This document shows positions 10,699-20,680 of a stretch of 64,000 nt of DNA, piece after piece (position 1 is the first letter of the stretch; the number at the start of each line of letters is the position of its first letter). The DNA is taken from NCBI GenBank assembly GCA_963736355.1, contig CAVTOO010000021.1, positions 62,001 through 126,000 of the forward strand, in the 5' to 3' direction. The notes beneath the pieces are model-generated. The model was not told the DNA's origin. It made no database searches and saw only the letters and a program-made list of their open reading frames with translations. Source of the DNA: CAVTOO01 sp963736355. GTDB taxonomy: Bacteria; Pseudomonadota; Alphaproteobacteria; Rhizobiales; Xanthobacteraceae. A program made the position numbers and the translations under genes.

Positions 10699-11392
10699 CT
10701 AGTCGAGTTCGATCACTTCGCCGTTGCGGATCGACACGCGGCGGTCCATCCGAGCGGCCAGATCCATGTTGTGCGTGGCGATGAGGGCCGCCACCCGCGT
10801 TGCCTTCACGAGCTGCCCAAGCGCCGAGAATACATGCTCGGCGGTATGCGGATCGAGATTGCCCGTCGGCTCGTCGGCCAGCAGGATGCGCGGGGCGTTG
10901 GCCAATGCACGCGAAATGGCGACGCGCTGCTGCTCGCCGCCGGAAAGTTCGGATGGCCGGTGCGAGGCGCGTTCTTTCAGCCCGAGATAGGACAATATCT
11001 CAAGCGCCCGTATGCGCGCCTCGGAACGGCTCAGGCCGCGGATCATCTGCGGCATCATCACGTTTTCAAGCGCGGAAAACTCCGGCAGCAGGCGATGCGA
11101 CTGATAGATGAAGCCGATCTCGGTGCGACGGATCTGTGTGCGCTCAGCGTCCGACAAAGCTGACGTCGCCATGCCATCGACATAGACTTCGCCGTCGTCA
11201 GGCTGCTCCAGAAGGCCGGCGATGTGCAGCAGCGTGGACTTGCCGGCGCCCGAGGGACCGACCAGCGCAACCGATCTGTCCTGACCACAGCGCGAGCTTG
11301 GCGTTCTTGAGGATGACGAGCGCGTCATCGCCCTGGCGATACTGCCGATCGATATCGTGAAGATAAATGATCGGCGTGTTGCTGTCCGTCAT
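10699..11392 (-). CDS. lolD: lipoprotein-releasing ABC transporter ATP-binding protein (one extra base)
   Basis: ATPase of the Lol system, which extracts outer-membrane lipoproteins from the inner membrane. N-terminus MTDSNTPIIYLHDIDRQY, Walker A GPSGAGKST, Q-loop FIYQSHRLLPEFSALENV, signature LSGGEQQRVAI, Walker B ILLADEP and the H-loop THN are all present. The frame breaks near 11283 (CAG-A-TCGG), where one extra base explains the shift; 231 codons remain. The ATG at 11392 starts 7 bases after the lolE stop, while an upstream ATG at 11407 would overlap it. Translational coupling with lolE is likely. Confidence 0.92.
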
Positions 11393-11399
11393 CGCCGCC

Positions 11400-12668
11400 T
11401 CACTCATACCGCAGCGCTTCGACGGGATCGAGACGCGCCGCGCGCCATGACGGGTAGAGCGTCGCCAGGAACGACAGCGTCAGCGCCATGATCACCACGG
11501 CGGACGTCTCGCCGAAATCCATTTCCGCCGGCAGCTTCGACAGGAAATAGATATCGGGCGAAAACAATTCAGTACCCGCGAGCCAGGAGATGAACTGGCG
11601 AATGGATTCGATATTGAGGCACACGACGATTCCGACCGCGAGCCCGACCAGCGTTCCGACGAAGCCGATGGCCGCGCCGGTGATCAGGAACACGCGCATG
11701 ATCGAGCCTTGCGCCGCGCCCATGGTGCGCAGAATGGCAATGTCGCTGGATTTGTCCTTCACCAGCATGATCAGGCCCGAGATGATATTGAGCGCCGCCA
11801 CCAGCACGATCAGCGTCAGGATCAGGAACATGACGTTGCGTTCGACCTGCAGCGCATTGAAGAACGTCGAATTGCGCTGACGCCAATCCACCATGAAGAT
11901 CGGCCGCGCCGCGGCGTCGGAGATGGCCTTGCGGTATTCGCCGACGCGATCGGGCTTGTCGACATAGACCTCGATGGAGGTCACGTCGTTGTTGCGATTG
12001 AAATAGATCTGCGATTCCGCCAGCGGCATATAAACGAAGCCGGAGTCGTATTCCGACATGCCGATGGAGAAGACCGCCCCCACCTTGTAGGACTTGATGC
12101 GCGGCGTCGTGCCCATCGGCGTGATCGCGCCCTTGGGAGCCACAAGCGTCAGATTGTCGCCGGCACGAATGGACAGCTGATCGGCCAGCCGCCGGCCGAT
12201 GGCGATGCCCTGCGCATCATCGAATCCTTCCAGCGTGCCCTGCACGATGTTGTTGGCGATCGACGGCAGCTTGGCGATATCGTCGGCGCGCATGCCGCGC
12301 ACCAGCACACCGGACGAGTTGAAAGCCGACGACGCCAGCGCCTGACCTTCGACGGTCGGCGCGGCAAGCTTGACGCCGGTGACGCCATTGATGCGGTCGG
12401 CGACGTCCTTCCAGTCCGTCAGCGGGGATTCCAGCGGCTGGACCAGAATGTGGCCGTTGAGGCCGAGAATCTTGTCGAGCAGCTCTTTGCGGAAGCCGTT
12501 CATCACCGCCATGACGATGATCAGCGTGGCGACGCCAAGCATGATGCCCAGGAACGAGAACCCTGCGATGACGGAAATGAAGCCTTCCTTGCGGCGCGCG
12601 CGCAGATAGCGCAGCGACAGCATCCACTCGAATGCTGCAAAGGGTCGCGTGCCAGCCGGTTCGCTCAT
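11400..12668 (-). CDS. lolE: lipoprotein-releasing ABC transporter permease LolC/LolE family
   Basis: Inner-membrane permease partner of LolD, 422 residues. One transmembrane helix near residues 30-55 (SFLGIMLGVATLIIVMAVMN) is followed by a large periplasmic domain (residues about 60-270) and three C-terminal helices, the MacB/FtsX fold. It ends SWRAARLDPVEALRYE, the typical end of this family. Only one permease gene accompanies lolD, so the transporter may be a homodimer as in organisms with a single LolF-type permease. Whether to call it C or E is arbitrary. It follows proS by 73 bases on the same strand. Confidence 0.9.
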   Translation of the reverse strand: MSEPAGTRPFAAFEWMLSLRYLRARRKEGFISVIAGFSFLGIMLGVATLIIVMAVMNGFRKELLDKILGLNGHILVQPLESPLTDWKDVADRINGVTGVKLAAPTVEGQALASSAFNSSGVLVRGMRADDIAKLPSIANNIVQGTLEGFDDAQGIAIGRRLADQLSIRAGDNLTLVAPKGAITPMGTTPRIKSYKVGAVFSIGMSEYDSGFVYMPLAESQIYFNRNNDVTSIEVYVDKPDRVGEYRKAISDAAARPIFMVDWRQRNSTFFNALQVERNVMFLILTLIVLVAALNIISGLIMLVKDKSSDIAILRTMGAAQGSIMRVFLITGAAIGFVGTLVGLAVGIVVCLNIESIRQFISWLAGTELFSPDIYFLSKLPAEMDFGETSAVVIMALTLSFLATLYPSWRAARLDPVEALRYE

Positions 12669-12741
12669 GTCCTCATCCCGGCTCCGGATCTCATAGAATT
12701 GAGGCGGATTCGCGCCGCCCCGTTATGACATCCACAAGTGG

Positions 12742-14064
12742 TCATGCGCTCAGCCGCGCCAAGGCATCGGCCGGCGTGACAAGCTCACGTTCCCCGGTCG
12801 AACGATTCTTCAATTCGACCTTACCTTCGGCGAGCCCTCGCGGTCCCACCATGATCTGCCAGGGAATGCCGATCAGGTCGGCGGTCGCGAATTTCGCGCC
12901 GGGCCGGCCGTCGGTGTCGTCGTAAAGTACGTCGATGCCCTTGGCTTCGAGTTCGCGATAGAGGCTCTCGCAGGCCGCGTCGGTCTCGGGCGCGCCTTGC
13001 TTGAGGTTGAGGATGGTGGCGCGGAACGGCGCCACAGCCTCGGGCCATTTGATGCCGGCATCGTCATGGAACGCTTCGATGATCGCACCCATCAGGCGCG
13101 TGGGACCGATGCCATAGGAGCCCATATGCACGGGCTTCTCCACGCCATCGGGACCGGCGACGACCGCGCGCATCGGCTCGGAATATTTCGTGCCGAAATA
13201 GAAGATGTGGCCGACCTCGATGCCGCGCGCGGACACCTGTTTGTCGGCGGGCAATGTGCCGAACTCCGCCGCGTCGTGCTTCTCGGACGTTGCCGCATAC
13301 AGCGACGTCCATTTGTCCACGTGCTTCTGCAGACCGGGAATGTCCTCGAAATTGACGTCGCTGCCCGGCACCGGAAAGTCGAGGTAGTCGCTATGGCAAA
13401 ACACTTCGCTCTCGCCGGTGTTGGCGAGAATGATGAACTCGTGGCTGAGCTTGCCGCCGATCGGTCCGGTATCGGCGACCATCGGGATCGCCTTCAGGCC
13501 CATGCGCTCGAACGTGCGCAGATAGGCCACGAACATGCGGTTATAGGCGTGGCGCGCGCTCTCAGCATCGACGTCGAACGAGTACGCGTCCTTCATCAGA
13601 AATTCGCGGCCACGCATCAGGCCGAAGCGCGGACGCACCTCGTCACGGAATTTCCACTGGATGTGATAGAGATTGAGCGGCAGATCGCGATACGAGCGCA
13701 CGTAGGACCGGAAGATCTCCGTGATCATTTCCTCGTTGGTCGGACCGTAAAGAATATCGCGCTCGTGGCGATCCTTGATGCGCAGCATCTCCTTGCCGTA
13801 GTCGTCATAGCGACCGCTCTCTCGCCACAGATCGGCCGATTGCAGCGTCGGCATCAGAAGCTCGACGGCGCCGGAGCGGTTCTGCTCCTCGCGCACGATG
13901 GCGCAAATCTTGTTCAGCACGCGCAGGCCGAGCGGCAGCAGCGCATAGATGCCCGCAGCTTCCTGACGGATCATGCCCGCGCGCAGCATCAGCCGATGGG
14001 AGGCGATCTCGGCCTCCTTCGGCGTCTCCTTGAGAATGGGCAGAAAGAAACGCGACAGGCGCAT
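12742..14064 (-). CDS. proS: prolyl-tRNA synthetase (short alphaproteobacterial type)
   Basis: Charges tRNA-Pro. 440 residues from ATG 14062-14064 (MRLSRFFLPILKETPKEAEI); an in-frame start 22 codons upstream gives an unusual N-terminus and was not chosen. Class II motifs are visible: motif 2 FRDEVRPRFGLMRGREFLMK and motif 3 GSYGIGPTRLMGAI, then the anticodon-binding domain ending ADALARLSA. The length shows it lacks the roughly 180-residue editing insertion of E. coli ProRS, as usual in this class. It leads the proS-lolE-lolD block; the 427 bases upstream hold a plus-strand RNA candidate. Confidence 0.95.
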   Translation of the reverse strand: MRLSRFFLPILKETPKEAEIASHRLMLRAGMIRQEAAGIYALLPLGLRVLNKICAIVREEQNRSGAVELLMPTLQSADLWRESGRYDDYGKEMLRIKDRHERDILYGPTNEEMITEIFRSYVRSYRDLPLNLYHIQWKFRDEVRPRFGLMRGREFLMKDAYSFDVDAESARHAYNRMFVAYLRTFERMGLKAIPMVADTGPIGGKLSHEFIILANTGESEVFCHSDYLDFPVPGSDVNFEDIPGLQKHVDKWTSLYAATSEKHDAAEFGTLPADKQVSARGIEVGHIFYFGTKYSEPMRAVVAGPDGVEKPVHMGSYGIGPTRLMGAIIEAFHDDAGIKWPEAVAPFRATILNLKQGAPETDAACESLYRELEAKGIDVLYDDTDGRPGAKFATADLIGIPWQIMVGPRGLAEGKVELKNRSTGERELVTPADALARLSA

Positions 14065-14269
14065 GGGGTACTCGGAATCGTTTGCGGACGGGCTTGGTCG
14101 AGTGAAACCGGATCGGCTACCAAAAAACAAGGGTGACGGCCGGGCAAACCACTCGAAAACGGCCTAGAATCAGCGGGATTCCCCAGGGTTTCAGTGTCGC
14201 AGCCTCTTTCGAGGTCAGGATCAAAGTTTGGGCCGCCCTGCACAATCCAGTGACACGGGTTTTGAAGTC

Positions 14270-14455
14270 GGCTACCATACCAATCTTGGTCGGCGCAGCC
14301 AGCAAAGGTTGTGACCGAGGGTCCAAGTCTCGGGAGGAGTTCCCCGGCGCGCATAAGCTGCGCCACTTCGAGCAGAGCCGATAAACCTTACCAATTCGAA
14401 GGATCAGGGACGGGATTTACGTCGAGCAGGGCCAAGGCGCCCTGCTCTTTTTTTT
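14270..14455 (+). ncRNA. candidate structured small RNA
   Basis: No convincing protein gene lies between proS and the DUF1467 gene, yet the plus strand carries successive hairpins: CTTGG-TCGG (14285-14293) with CCGA (14315-14318) and CCAAG (14323-14327); GGCGC/GCGCC (14346-14350/14360-14364); CTTCGA/TCGAAG (14366-14371/14396-14401). They end in a strong terminator. A terminator with nothing else to terminate on this strand argues for a short transcript. The 5' end is a guess, and I could not match it to 6S, SRP, RNase P or tmRNA. Confidence 0.4.
14424..14455 (+). terminator. Rho-independent terminator
   Basis: Perfect 9-bp stem GAGCAGGGC/GCCCTGCTC (14424-14432/14439-14447) with a 6-base loop, followed by eight T (14448-14455) on the plus strand. 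On the minus strand the stem is not followed by T, so it does not serve the DUF1467 gene. Confidence 0.85.
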
Positions 14456-14491
14456 GAATGCATGTTTGAGAATGCAGCCGGCGCCAATCCG

Positions 14492-14758
14492 TCAGAACGG
14501 AATGCCCAACCACTGCGAGAGCTGGTCAATGTTGACGTAGCCGCTGCGGTAAATCAGCAAGCCGACCGCGAGCAGCACGGCGGACAGGATCGAATTCCAT
14601 ACCAGCTTGCGGCCCATGCCGGAAACAGCCGGTGCTCCGGGATCATTGCCCAGGATCACCTCATCATCCGCCGGCCGGCGGATGCCGAACGGCAGCACGA
14701 TAAACAGCACCGTCCACCAGATGACGAAGTAGATCGCGATCACTGACAAGATCGTCAT
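14492..14758 (-). CDS. DUF1467 family small membrane protein
   Basis: 88 residues with two predicted membrane helices: MTILSVIAIYFVIWWTVLFI at the N-terminus and WNSILSAVLLAVGLLIY near residues 54-70. The motif LPFGIRRP directly after the first helix is typical of DUF1467 proteins, which sit between mce and proS in many Hyphomicrobiales. Function unknown. The stop is 37 bases from the opposite-strand terminator, and the start is 23 bases after the mce stop, so the two are probably co-transcribed. Confidence 0.8.
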   Translation of the reverse strand: MTILSVIAIYFVIWWTVLFIVLPFGIRRPADDEVILGNDPGAPAVSGMGRKLVWNSILSAVLLAVGLLIYRSGYVNIDQLSQWLGIPF

Positions 14759-14781
14759 GGGCCAAACCGTCCATTGGGCGT

Positions 14782-15186
14782 TTACGCCTGTTCGATTTCC
14801 ACCAAAGTTCCCGAGAAGTCCTTCGGGTGGAAAAACAATACCGGCTTGCCGTGTGCGCCCGTCTTCGGCAAGCCATCGCCGAGCACGCGTGCGCCTGTTG
14901 CCGTCAATTTATCGCGAGCCACGATGATGTCGGCAACTTCGTAACAAACGTGATGGATGCCACCATCGGGATTGCGCTCGATGAACTTGGCAATGGGCGA
15001 GCCGGCATCGATCGGCTGGATGAACTCGATCTTGGTGTTGGGCAGCGTCACGAACACGGTAATGACGCCGTGCTCCGGCAGCGCGACAGCGGCCGACACC
15101 TCGGCGCCGAATGCATCACGATAGATGCGCGCCGCCTTCTCCGCGTCGGGCACCGCAATCGCAACATGGTTCAGGCGTCCGATCAT
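14782..15186 (-). CDS. mce: methylmalonyl-CoA epimerase
   Basis: Interconverts (R)- and (S)-methylmalonyl-CoA in propionyl-CoA metabolism. 134 residues made of two glyoxalase/VOC modules. Likely metal ligands are the His of RLNHVAIAVPD, the His of GGIHHVCYEV and the Glu of GTLVEIEQA at the C-terminus. MIGRLNHVAIAVPDAEKAA is the characteristic start. It lies between rnj and the DUF1467 gene, same strand, 26 bases after the rnj stop. No frame break. Confidence 0.92.
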   Translation of the reverse strand: MIGRLNHVAIAVPDAEKAARIYRDAFGAEVSAAVALPEHGVITVFVTLPNTKIEFIQPIDAGSPIAKFIERNPDGGIHHVCYEVADIIVARDKLTATGARVLGDGLPKTGAHGKPVLFFHPKDFSGTLVEIEQA

Positions 15187-15212
15187 AGCGCGTTTCGACT
15201 CTCACAGAGCGT

Positions 15213-16884
15213 TCAAACCGTCACAACCTGCACGATGCAGATCGTCTTCTTGCCCCACCCCGAAGCAACCGAAGCGCGCACCGCACGACGGATGGATTCG
15301 GCCACGGAATCAGGATCGCGCTTTCGCGCGCGCGGCAACTGCGCGAACGTGTCCACGACGACATCATAGACATTCTGCGCGACGTCTTCACCGGCGATAT
15401 CCTTTTCCGGAACGCCAAGAAGTTCGACCTGAGGGGTGTCGACCATCTCGCCCTTGTCGGTCATCGCGAACGCGACAACCACACAGCCGGCATACGCCAG
15501 CTTGCGCCGCTCGGAGACCGCGCGAGCACTTTCGGGTTCGAGGATCAGCCCGTCCTTGTAGAGCCGCCCATGCGGCAATTCGTCGATGATCTCGGCCGGA
15601 CCGGGACCCAGCCTGATGAGATCGCCATTGCGGCAGGTCAGCACGTTCGGCACGCCCGCAACGCGCGCCAGCGCCGCGTGCTCCGACAGATGCAGCGGTT
15701 CGCCATGCACCGGGATCAGCAATTGCGGCTTCACCCAGGAAATCATGTCGCGCAATTCGTCGCGGCGCGGATGACCCGACACATGCACCAGATGCGTGCG
15801 ATCGGTGATCACTTCAACGCCCTGCGTGATGAGGCCGTTGACGATATGCCCAACCGCCTTTTCATTGCCGGGAATGGTGCGCGAGGAGAAGATGACGGTA
15901 TCGCCCCGGCTCAACTTGACGAGCGGATGATCGTCATTGGCGATACGCGCCATCGCGGCGCGCTGCTCACCCTGACTGCCGGTACACAGCGCCACGACCT
16001 TGTCGGGCGGAAACCGGCTGTACAGATCGGCGTTGCGAAACTCCTGCACGCCTTGAAGATGTCCGGTCTCGCGCGCCACCTGAACGACGCGCTCCATGGC
16101 GCGGCCGACCAGCACCACTTCACGGCCCGCCTCGCGTGCGGCTTGCGCCACCGCATAGATGCGCGAGACGTTCGACGCAAAGGTGGTGACGGCAACACGC
16201 CCGCGCGCGGCCTTGATCAGCTTGGCAAGATTGACGCCGACTTCCGTCTCCGACGGCGAACGGCCTTCGCGCACGGCATTGGTTGAATCGCCGATCAGCG
16301 CCAGAATGCCTTCGTCGCCGAGCGCACGCAGCCGCGCCTCATCGGTCGGCAGGCCTTCTATGGGCTGCGGATCGATTTTCCAGTCGCCGGTGTGCAGCAC
16401 CGTGCCGACCGGCGTCTTGATCGCCAGCGCGTGCGACTCCGGGATCGAATGCGCGACCGGCACAAACTCCACGTTGAACGGGCCGATATCGACACGGCCC
16501 GCGACCGGCACGATTCGTCACTTTGATGTCCGGCGGATTGCGCTCGGAAGCGAGCTTGGCTTCCAGCAACGCGGCGCTGAACGGCGTCGCATAGACCGGC
16601 ACCTGCAATTTCGGCCACAGGTCGATCAGCGCGCCGAAATGATCCTCATGCGCATGGGTCAGAACGATGCCGACGAGGTTCTTCTTCTCGGCTTCCAGGA
16701 AGCGGATATCCGGCATGATGAGATCGATGCCCGGCAATCGTTCCTCGTCGCCGAACGACACGCCGCAATCGACCACGAGCCAGTGACGGCGCTTGCCCTG
16801 CGCCAGTCCGTAGATCGACAGGTTCATGCCGATTTCGCCGACACCGCCAAGCGGTGCGAAAACCAGTTCATCCGGCGGCGGCAT
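15213..16884 (-). CDS. rnj: ribonuclease J family exo/endoribonuclease (one extra base)
   Basis: Metallo-beta-lactamase/beta-CASP ribonuclease acting in RNA decay and 5' processing. ATG 16882-16884 overlaps the birA stop (TAATG). The catalytic motif HAHEDHFGA lies in the N-terminal half, then IPESHALAIKT, GDWKIDP, GDSTNA and the beta-CASP region with GSQGE; HVSGHPRRDEL and IPVHGE complete the active site. The frame breaks near 16515 (GTGACG-A-ATCGTG); one extra base explains it and leaves 556 residues. It sits in the birA-rnj-mce order found across Hyphomicrobiales. Confidence 0.93.
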
Positions 16885-17711
16885 TAGCAATTCTCCCGGA
16901 CTGAGGCCGTTGTTCCAAAGTGCACGTCGCCGGCGGAAATCGCCACCCTGCGTCCGCCATCGGCCAGCACGATCAGCCGGCCGTCATCGTCGATGGTCTC
17001 GAATGTGCCGCGCAGCACCTCACCGGAATGGCGCACGGCGACTTCACCGCCCAGCCCGGCCGCACGAGTCAGCCACAGTTTGCGGATCTCGGCGAGGCCC
17101 TGCCCGTCGTTCCAGATGGCACGAAAGGCCACCCAGGCGTCGGACAGCGCCGCAAACAGTTCCTCGGCCGTGACGGTCTTGCCCAACGCGGCCAGCGATG
17201 TGGCCGGATACGGCACATCCGTCGGCGCCGCAACCACATTGACGCCGATGCCGACGACCACGGCCAATCCGCCCTCGATTGGCTCCGACTCCAGCAGAAT
17301 CCCGGCGAGTTTGGCGGAATCGGCCAGAACGTCGTTCGGCCATTTCAGCGAAAACACCCGCGCATCGCCCTGCCCTGCACCATCGAGCACCGAGGCGATA
17401 TCGAGATGGCCTGCAGTCGCCCGCAGCGCCGCGTCGAGCGACAGACCCGCGACAAAGCCCAGCGTCGCGGCCAGGGGCGGCGAGACGGTGACAGTTTCAA
17501 GAACGCTCGCGGCAAGATTCCCCGGCGGCGCAATCCAGGGACGCTGCCGCCGCCCTCGCCCAGCCGTCTGCTCACGCGTGACAAACCAGTGAGGTCCGCG
17601 AAGACCCTCGCGGGCGCGTGTCATGGCTTCGGTATTGGTCGATCCGGCGGTCGGAAACTCGGTCAACCCATCGCCGCGGGAGCGCGCGCGGGGCCCGAGG
17701 GAAAATGCCAT
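16884..17711 (-). CDS. birA: biotin-[acetyl-CoA-carboxylase] ligase, catalytic form
   Basis: Attaches biotin to carboxylase carrier proteins. 275 residues from ATG 17709-17711, one base after the nuoN stop. The biotin/ATP loop GRGRRQRPW, SLKWPNDVL and the central VVVGIGVNV strand are present, with a small C-terminal SH3-like domain. There is no N-terminal helix-turn-helix, so this is the non-regulatory class I ligase rather than the E. coli repressor form. Tight coupling to nuoN and overlap with rnj place it at the end of the complex I transcript. Confidence 0.92.
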   Translation of the reverse strand: MAFSLGPRARSRGDGLTEFPTAGSTNTEAMTRAREGLRGPHWFVTREQTAGRGRRQRPWIAPPGNLAASVLETVTVSPPLAATLGFVAGLSLDAALRATAGHLDIASVLDGAGQGDARVFSLKWPNDVLADSAKLAGILLESEPIEGGLAVVVGIGVNVVAAPTDVPYPATSLAALGKTVTAEELFAALSDAWVAFRAIWNDGQGLAEIRKLWLTRAAGLGGEVAVRHSGEVLRGTFETIDDDGRLIVLADGGRRVAISAGDVHFGTTASVRENC

Positions 17712-17712
17712 C

Positions 17713-19153
17713 TCAGAACAACGACCGCGCCGCCGCGCCTGCGGCAGCGACGAGCGGTGCGGGATAAACCGCAAAGAAGATGACGAACAATCCCGAGACG
17801 GCCAGGACCGCGCGCAACTCGCGGCGCATCGGCTCCACCTTCCCGACCGACTCGTCGAAAATACATCAGCTTGACGATGTTGAGATAGTAGAACGCACCG
17901 ACAACGCTGGCGAGCACGCCAAGCACGGCGAGAATGAACATGTTCGCCTTGATGGCCGCGACGAACACATAGTACTTCGCAAAGAAGCCTGCGAGCGGCG
18001 GAATGCCCGCCAGAGAGAACATCATCGCGGCCATGAAGAACGCGAGCAGCGGATTGGTGCGTGCGAGGCCGGCGAAATCACTGATCTTCTCGGTCGGCAC
18101 GCCGTTGCGCTTCATCGTCAGCACGATGGCGAAGGTGCCGAGCGTCATGGCGACATAGATCGACATATAGATGAGCACGCCCTGCGCGCCTTCCGGCGTT
18201 CCGGCCGCGAGACCGACGAGCGCGAAACCCATGTGACCGATCGACGAATAGGCCAACAGCCGTTTGATGTTGGTCTGGCCGATGGCGGCGAACGAGCCGA
18301 GCATCATCGAGGCAACGGCCACGAAGAACACCACCTGCTGCCATTGCGAGGCGATCGCCGGGAACGCCGTCACCGTCACGCGCACGAAAATAGCGATGGC
18401 CGCGACCTTCGGCGCGGAGGCGAAGAAGGCCGTGACCGGGGTCGGTGCGCCTTCATAAACGTCCGGCGTCCACATATGGAACGGGACTGCCGAAATCTTG
18501 AAGCACAGACCCGCGAGCAGGAACACGAGACCGAAGATCAGCCCGACATCCGCGTTCTTGGCGGCGGCGGCGATGCCGGTGAAGCTCACCGTGCCGGTGA
18601 AACCGTAAATCAGCGATGCGCCGTACAGCAGCATGCCCGACGACAGCGCACCGAGGACAAAATACTTCAGGCCGGCTTCGGTCGATTTGGCGTTGTCGCG
18701 ATGGCTCGCCGCGATGACGTAGAGCGCAAGACTCATCAGCTCCAGCCCGAGATAGAGCATGATCAGATCGCCCGCCGAGATCAGCACCATCATGCCGACC
18801 GTCGAGAGCATGATCAGGATGGCGTATTCGAAAATGCGCCGGGACTGATCGGCGAGGAACTCAAGCGACAGGACAATGGCGGTCGCGGAGCCGATCAGCA
18901 CCAGCGTCTTCAGGAAGCGCGCGAAATCGTCGACGATGAAGCTGTCCCCGAAGGCAACATGCCGCCCGGCCGGCAACCACCACACCAGCGCTCCGACCAC
19001 GACCAGAAGGAACACGGCCAGGCCGGTGATCATCCCCGTCACCGCCTGACCGCGATAGGCGCCGATGAGCAACAGCGCCATCGCCCCGACAGCCAGCGTC
19101 AGCTCCGGCAGGACGGGCAACAGCGAGTATCCGGCAATTTGAAACATCGGCAT
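17713..19153 (-). CDS. nuoN: NADH-quinone oxidoreductase subunit N (one extra base)
   Basis: Proton-pumping membrane-arm subunit of complex I, an antiporter-like protein of about 14 helices. Landmarks are MYLGLELMSLALYVIAA, AFFASAPKVAAIAIFVR with the conserved lysine, RLLAYSSIGHMGFALVG and PPLAGFFAKYYVF. The frame breaks near 17862 (TATTT-T-CGACGAG); removing one base restores the C-terminus to AARSLF and 479 residues. Last gene of the nuo operon, followed at one base by birA. Confidence 0.93.
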
Positions 19154-19162
19154 GGCGCGCCC

Positions 19163-20680
19163 CTATTGCAGTGCCGCCGCCTTGATGGCGGAGACAGCGC
19201 GACCGTAATTATCGACAAGCTTTTGCACCGAGACGGCCGACATATCGAGGATCGGCTTCGGATAGACACCGAACAGGATGGTGAGAACCACGAATGGCCC
19301 AAGCGTCACCATCTCGCGCCAGGTGAGATCCTTCATTCCGGCAAGTTGCGGTTTATCGAGAACCCCGAACACCACGCGCCGATAAAGCCAAAGCGCATAG
19401 GCGGCCGACAGGATCACGCCGATGGTGGCGACCGTCGCAGTCGCAATCGAGACCTTGAACGTGCCGAGCAGCGTCAGGAACTCACCAACAAAGCCGGAGG
19501 TGCCGGGCAGACCGACATTGGCCATGGTGAAGACCATGAAGACGAAGGCGTAGAGCGGCATCTTGTTGACGAGGCCACCATAGGCCGCGATGTCACGGGT
19601 ATGCAGGCGGTCATAGACAACGCCGACGCAGAGGAACAGCGCGCCGGAAATGATGCCGTGCGAGATCATCTGGAACACGCCGCCGGCGACGCCCTGCGTC
19701 GTACCCGCGAAGATGCCCATGGTGACAAAGCCCATATGCGCCACGGAGGAATAAGCGATCAGCTTCTTCATGTCCTCCTGTGCCAGCGCCACCAGCGAGG
19801 TGTAGGTGATGGCGATCGCCGACAGGACGAATACCATCGGCGCAAAATCATGCGACGCGAGCGGGAACATCGGCAGCGAGAACCGCAGGAAGCCGTAGCC
19901 GCCCATCTTCAGCAAGATCGCCGCAAGCACGACTGAACCGGCCGTCGGCGCCTCGACGTGCGCATCCGGCAACCATGTGTGCACCGGCCACATCGGCATC
20001 TTCACTGCGAAGGAGGCAAAGAACGCCAGCCATGCCCATGTCTGCATGTTGCGCGGCACCGCCGTCGTCATCAGCGTCGGGATGTCGGTGGTTCCGGCAT
20101 TCCAGTACAGCGCCATGATGGCCAGCAGCATCAGGACCGAGCCGAGCAGCGTGTAGAGGAAGAACTTGAACGAGGCATAGACGCGGCGCGGACCGCCCCA
20201 CACGCCGATGATCAGGAACATCGGGATGAGGCCGCCTTCGAAGAACAGGTAGAACAGCACCAGATCGAGCGCGGAGAACGTGCCGATCATCAGCGTTTCC
20301 AGGATCAGAAACGCCATCATGTATTCGCGAATGCGGTTGGTGACCGACGTCCAGCTGGCGATGATGCAGAACGGCATCAAGGCCGTGGTCAGGATCACGA
20401 AGGGCAGCGAAATGCCGTCCACACCCATGTGATAGGAGACGCCGGGGCCAAGCCAGGAGAACTTCTCGACGAACTGGAACTCGCTCGAAGACGCGTCGAA
20501 ACGCATCACCAGAATGACCGAAATGCCGAAGGTGATCAGCGTCGTCCACAGTGCGATCCAGCGCGCATTGCCCTTCGCGGCTTCATCATCGCCGCGGCTC
20601 AACCAAATGAGGAACGCGCCGAGAAGCGGCAGGAACGTGGTGACCGACAGGATCGGCCAGGTGGTATTCAGCGCCGTCAT
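19163..20680 (-). CDS. nuoM: NADH-quinone oxidoreductase subunit M
   Basis: Proton-pumping membrane subunit of complex I, 505 residues, about 14 helices. The family signatures are intact: GVDGISLPFVILT, VLFYLFFEGGLIPMFLIIGV with the key glutamate, FAVKMPMWPVHTWLPDAHVE with the key lysine, and IAYSSVAHMGFV. The start overlaps the nuoL stop (TGATG), implying translational coupling. No frame break; nuoN follows after 9 bases. Confidence 0.96.
   Translation of the reverse strand: MTALNTTWPILSVTTFLPLLGAFLIWLSRGDDEAAKGNARWIALWTTLITFGISVILVMRFDASSSEFQFVEKFSWLGPGVSYHMGVDGISLPFVILTTALMPFCIIASWTSVTNRIREYMMAFLILETLMIGTFSALDLVLFYLFFEGGLIPMFLIIGVWGGPRRVYASFKFFLYTLLGSVLMLLAIMALYWNAGTTDIPTLMTTAVPRNMQTWAWLAFFASFAVKMPMWPVHTWLPDAHVEAPTAGSVVLAAILLKMGGYGFLRFSLPMFPLASHDFAPMVFVLSAIAITYTSLVALAQEDMKKLIAYSSVAHMGFVTMGIFAGTTQGVAGGVFQMISHGIISGALFLCVGVVYDRLHTRDIAAYGGLVNKMPLYAFVFMVFTMANVGLPGTSGFVGEFLTLLGTFKVSIATATVATIGVILSAAYALWLYRRVVFGVLDKPQLAGMKDLTWREMVTLGPFVVLTILFGVYPKPILDMSAVSVQKLVDNYGRAVSAIKAAALQ

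Noticed and set aside
14117..14326. 69-codon minus-strand frame upstream of proS
   Set aside because: No family features and no ribosome-binding site; the region is better explained by plus-strand RNA structure.
17780..19936. 718-codon open frame on the plus strand
   Set aside because: It lies opposite nuoN and nuoM, which have clear family motifs; the product is Arg/His/Asp-rich and domain-free, as expected for an antisense shadow in high-GC DNA.
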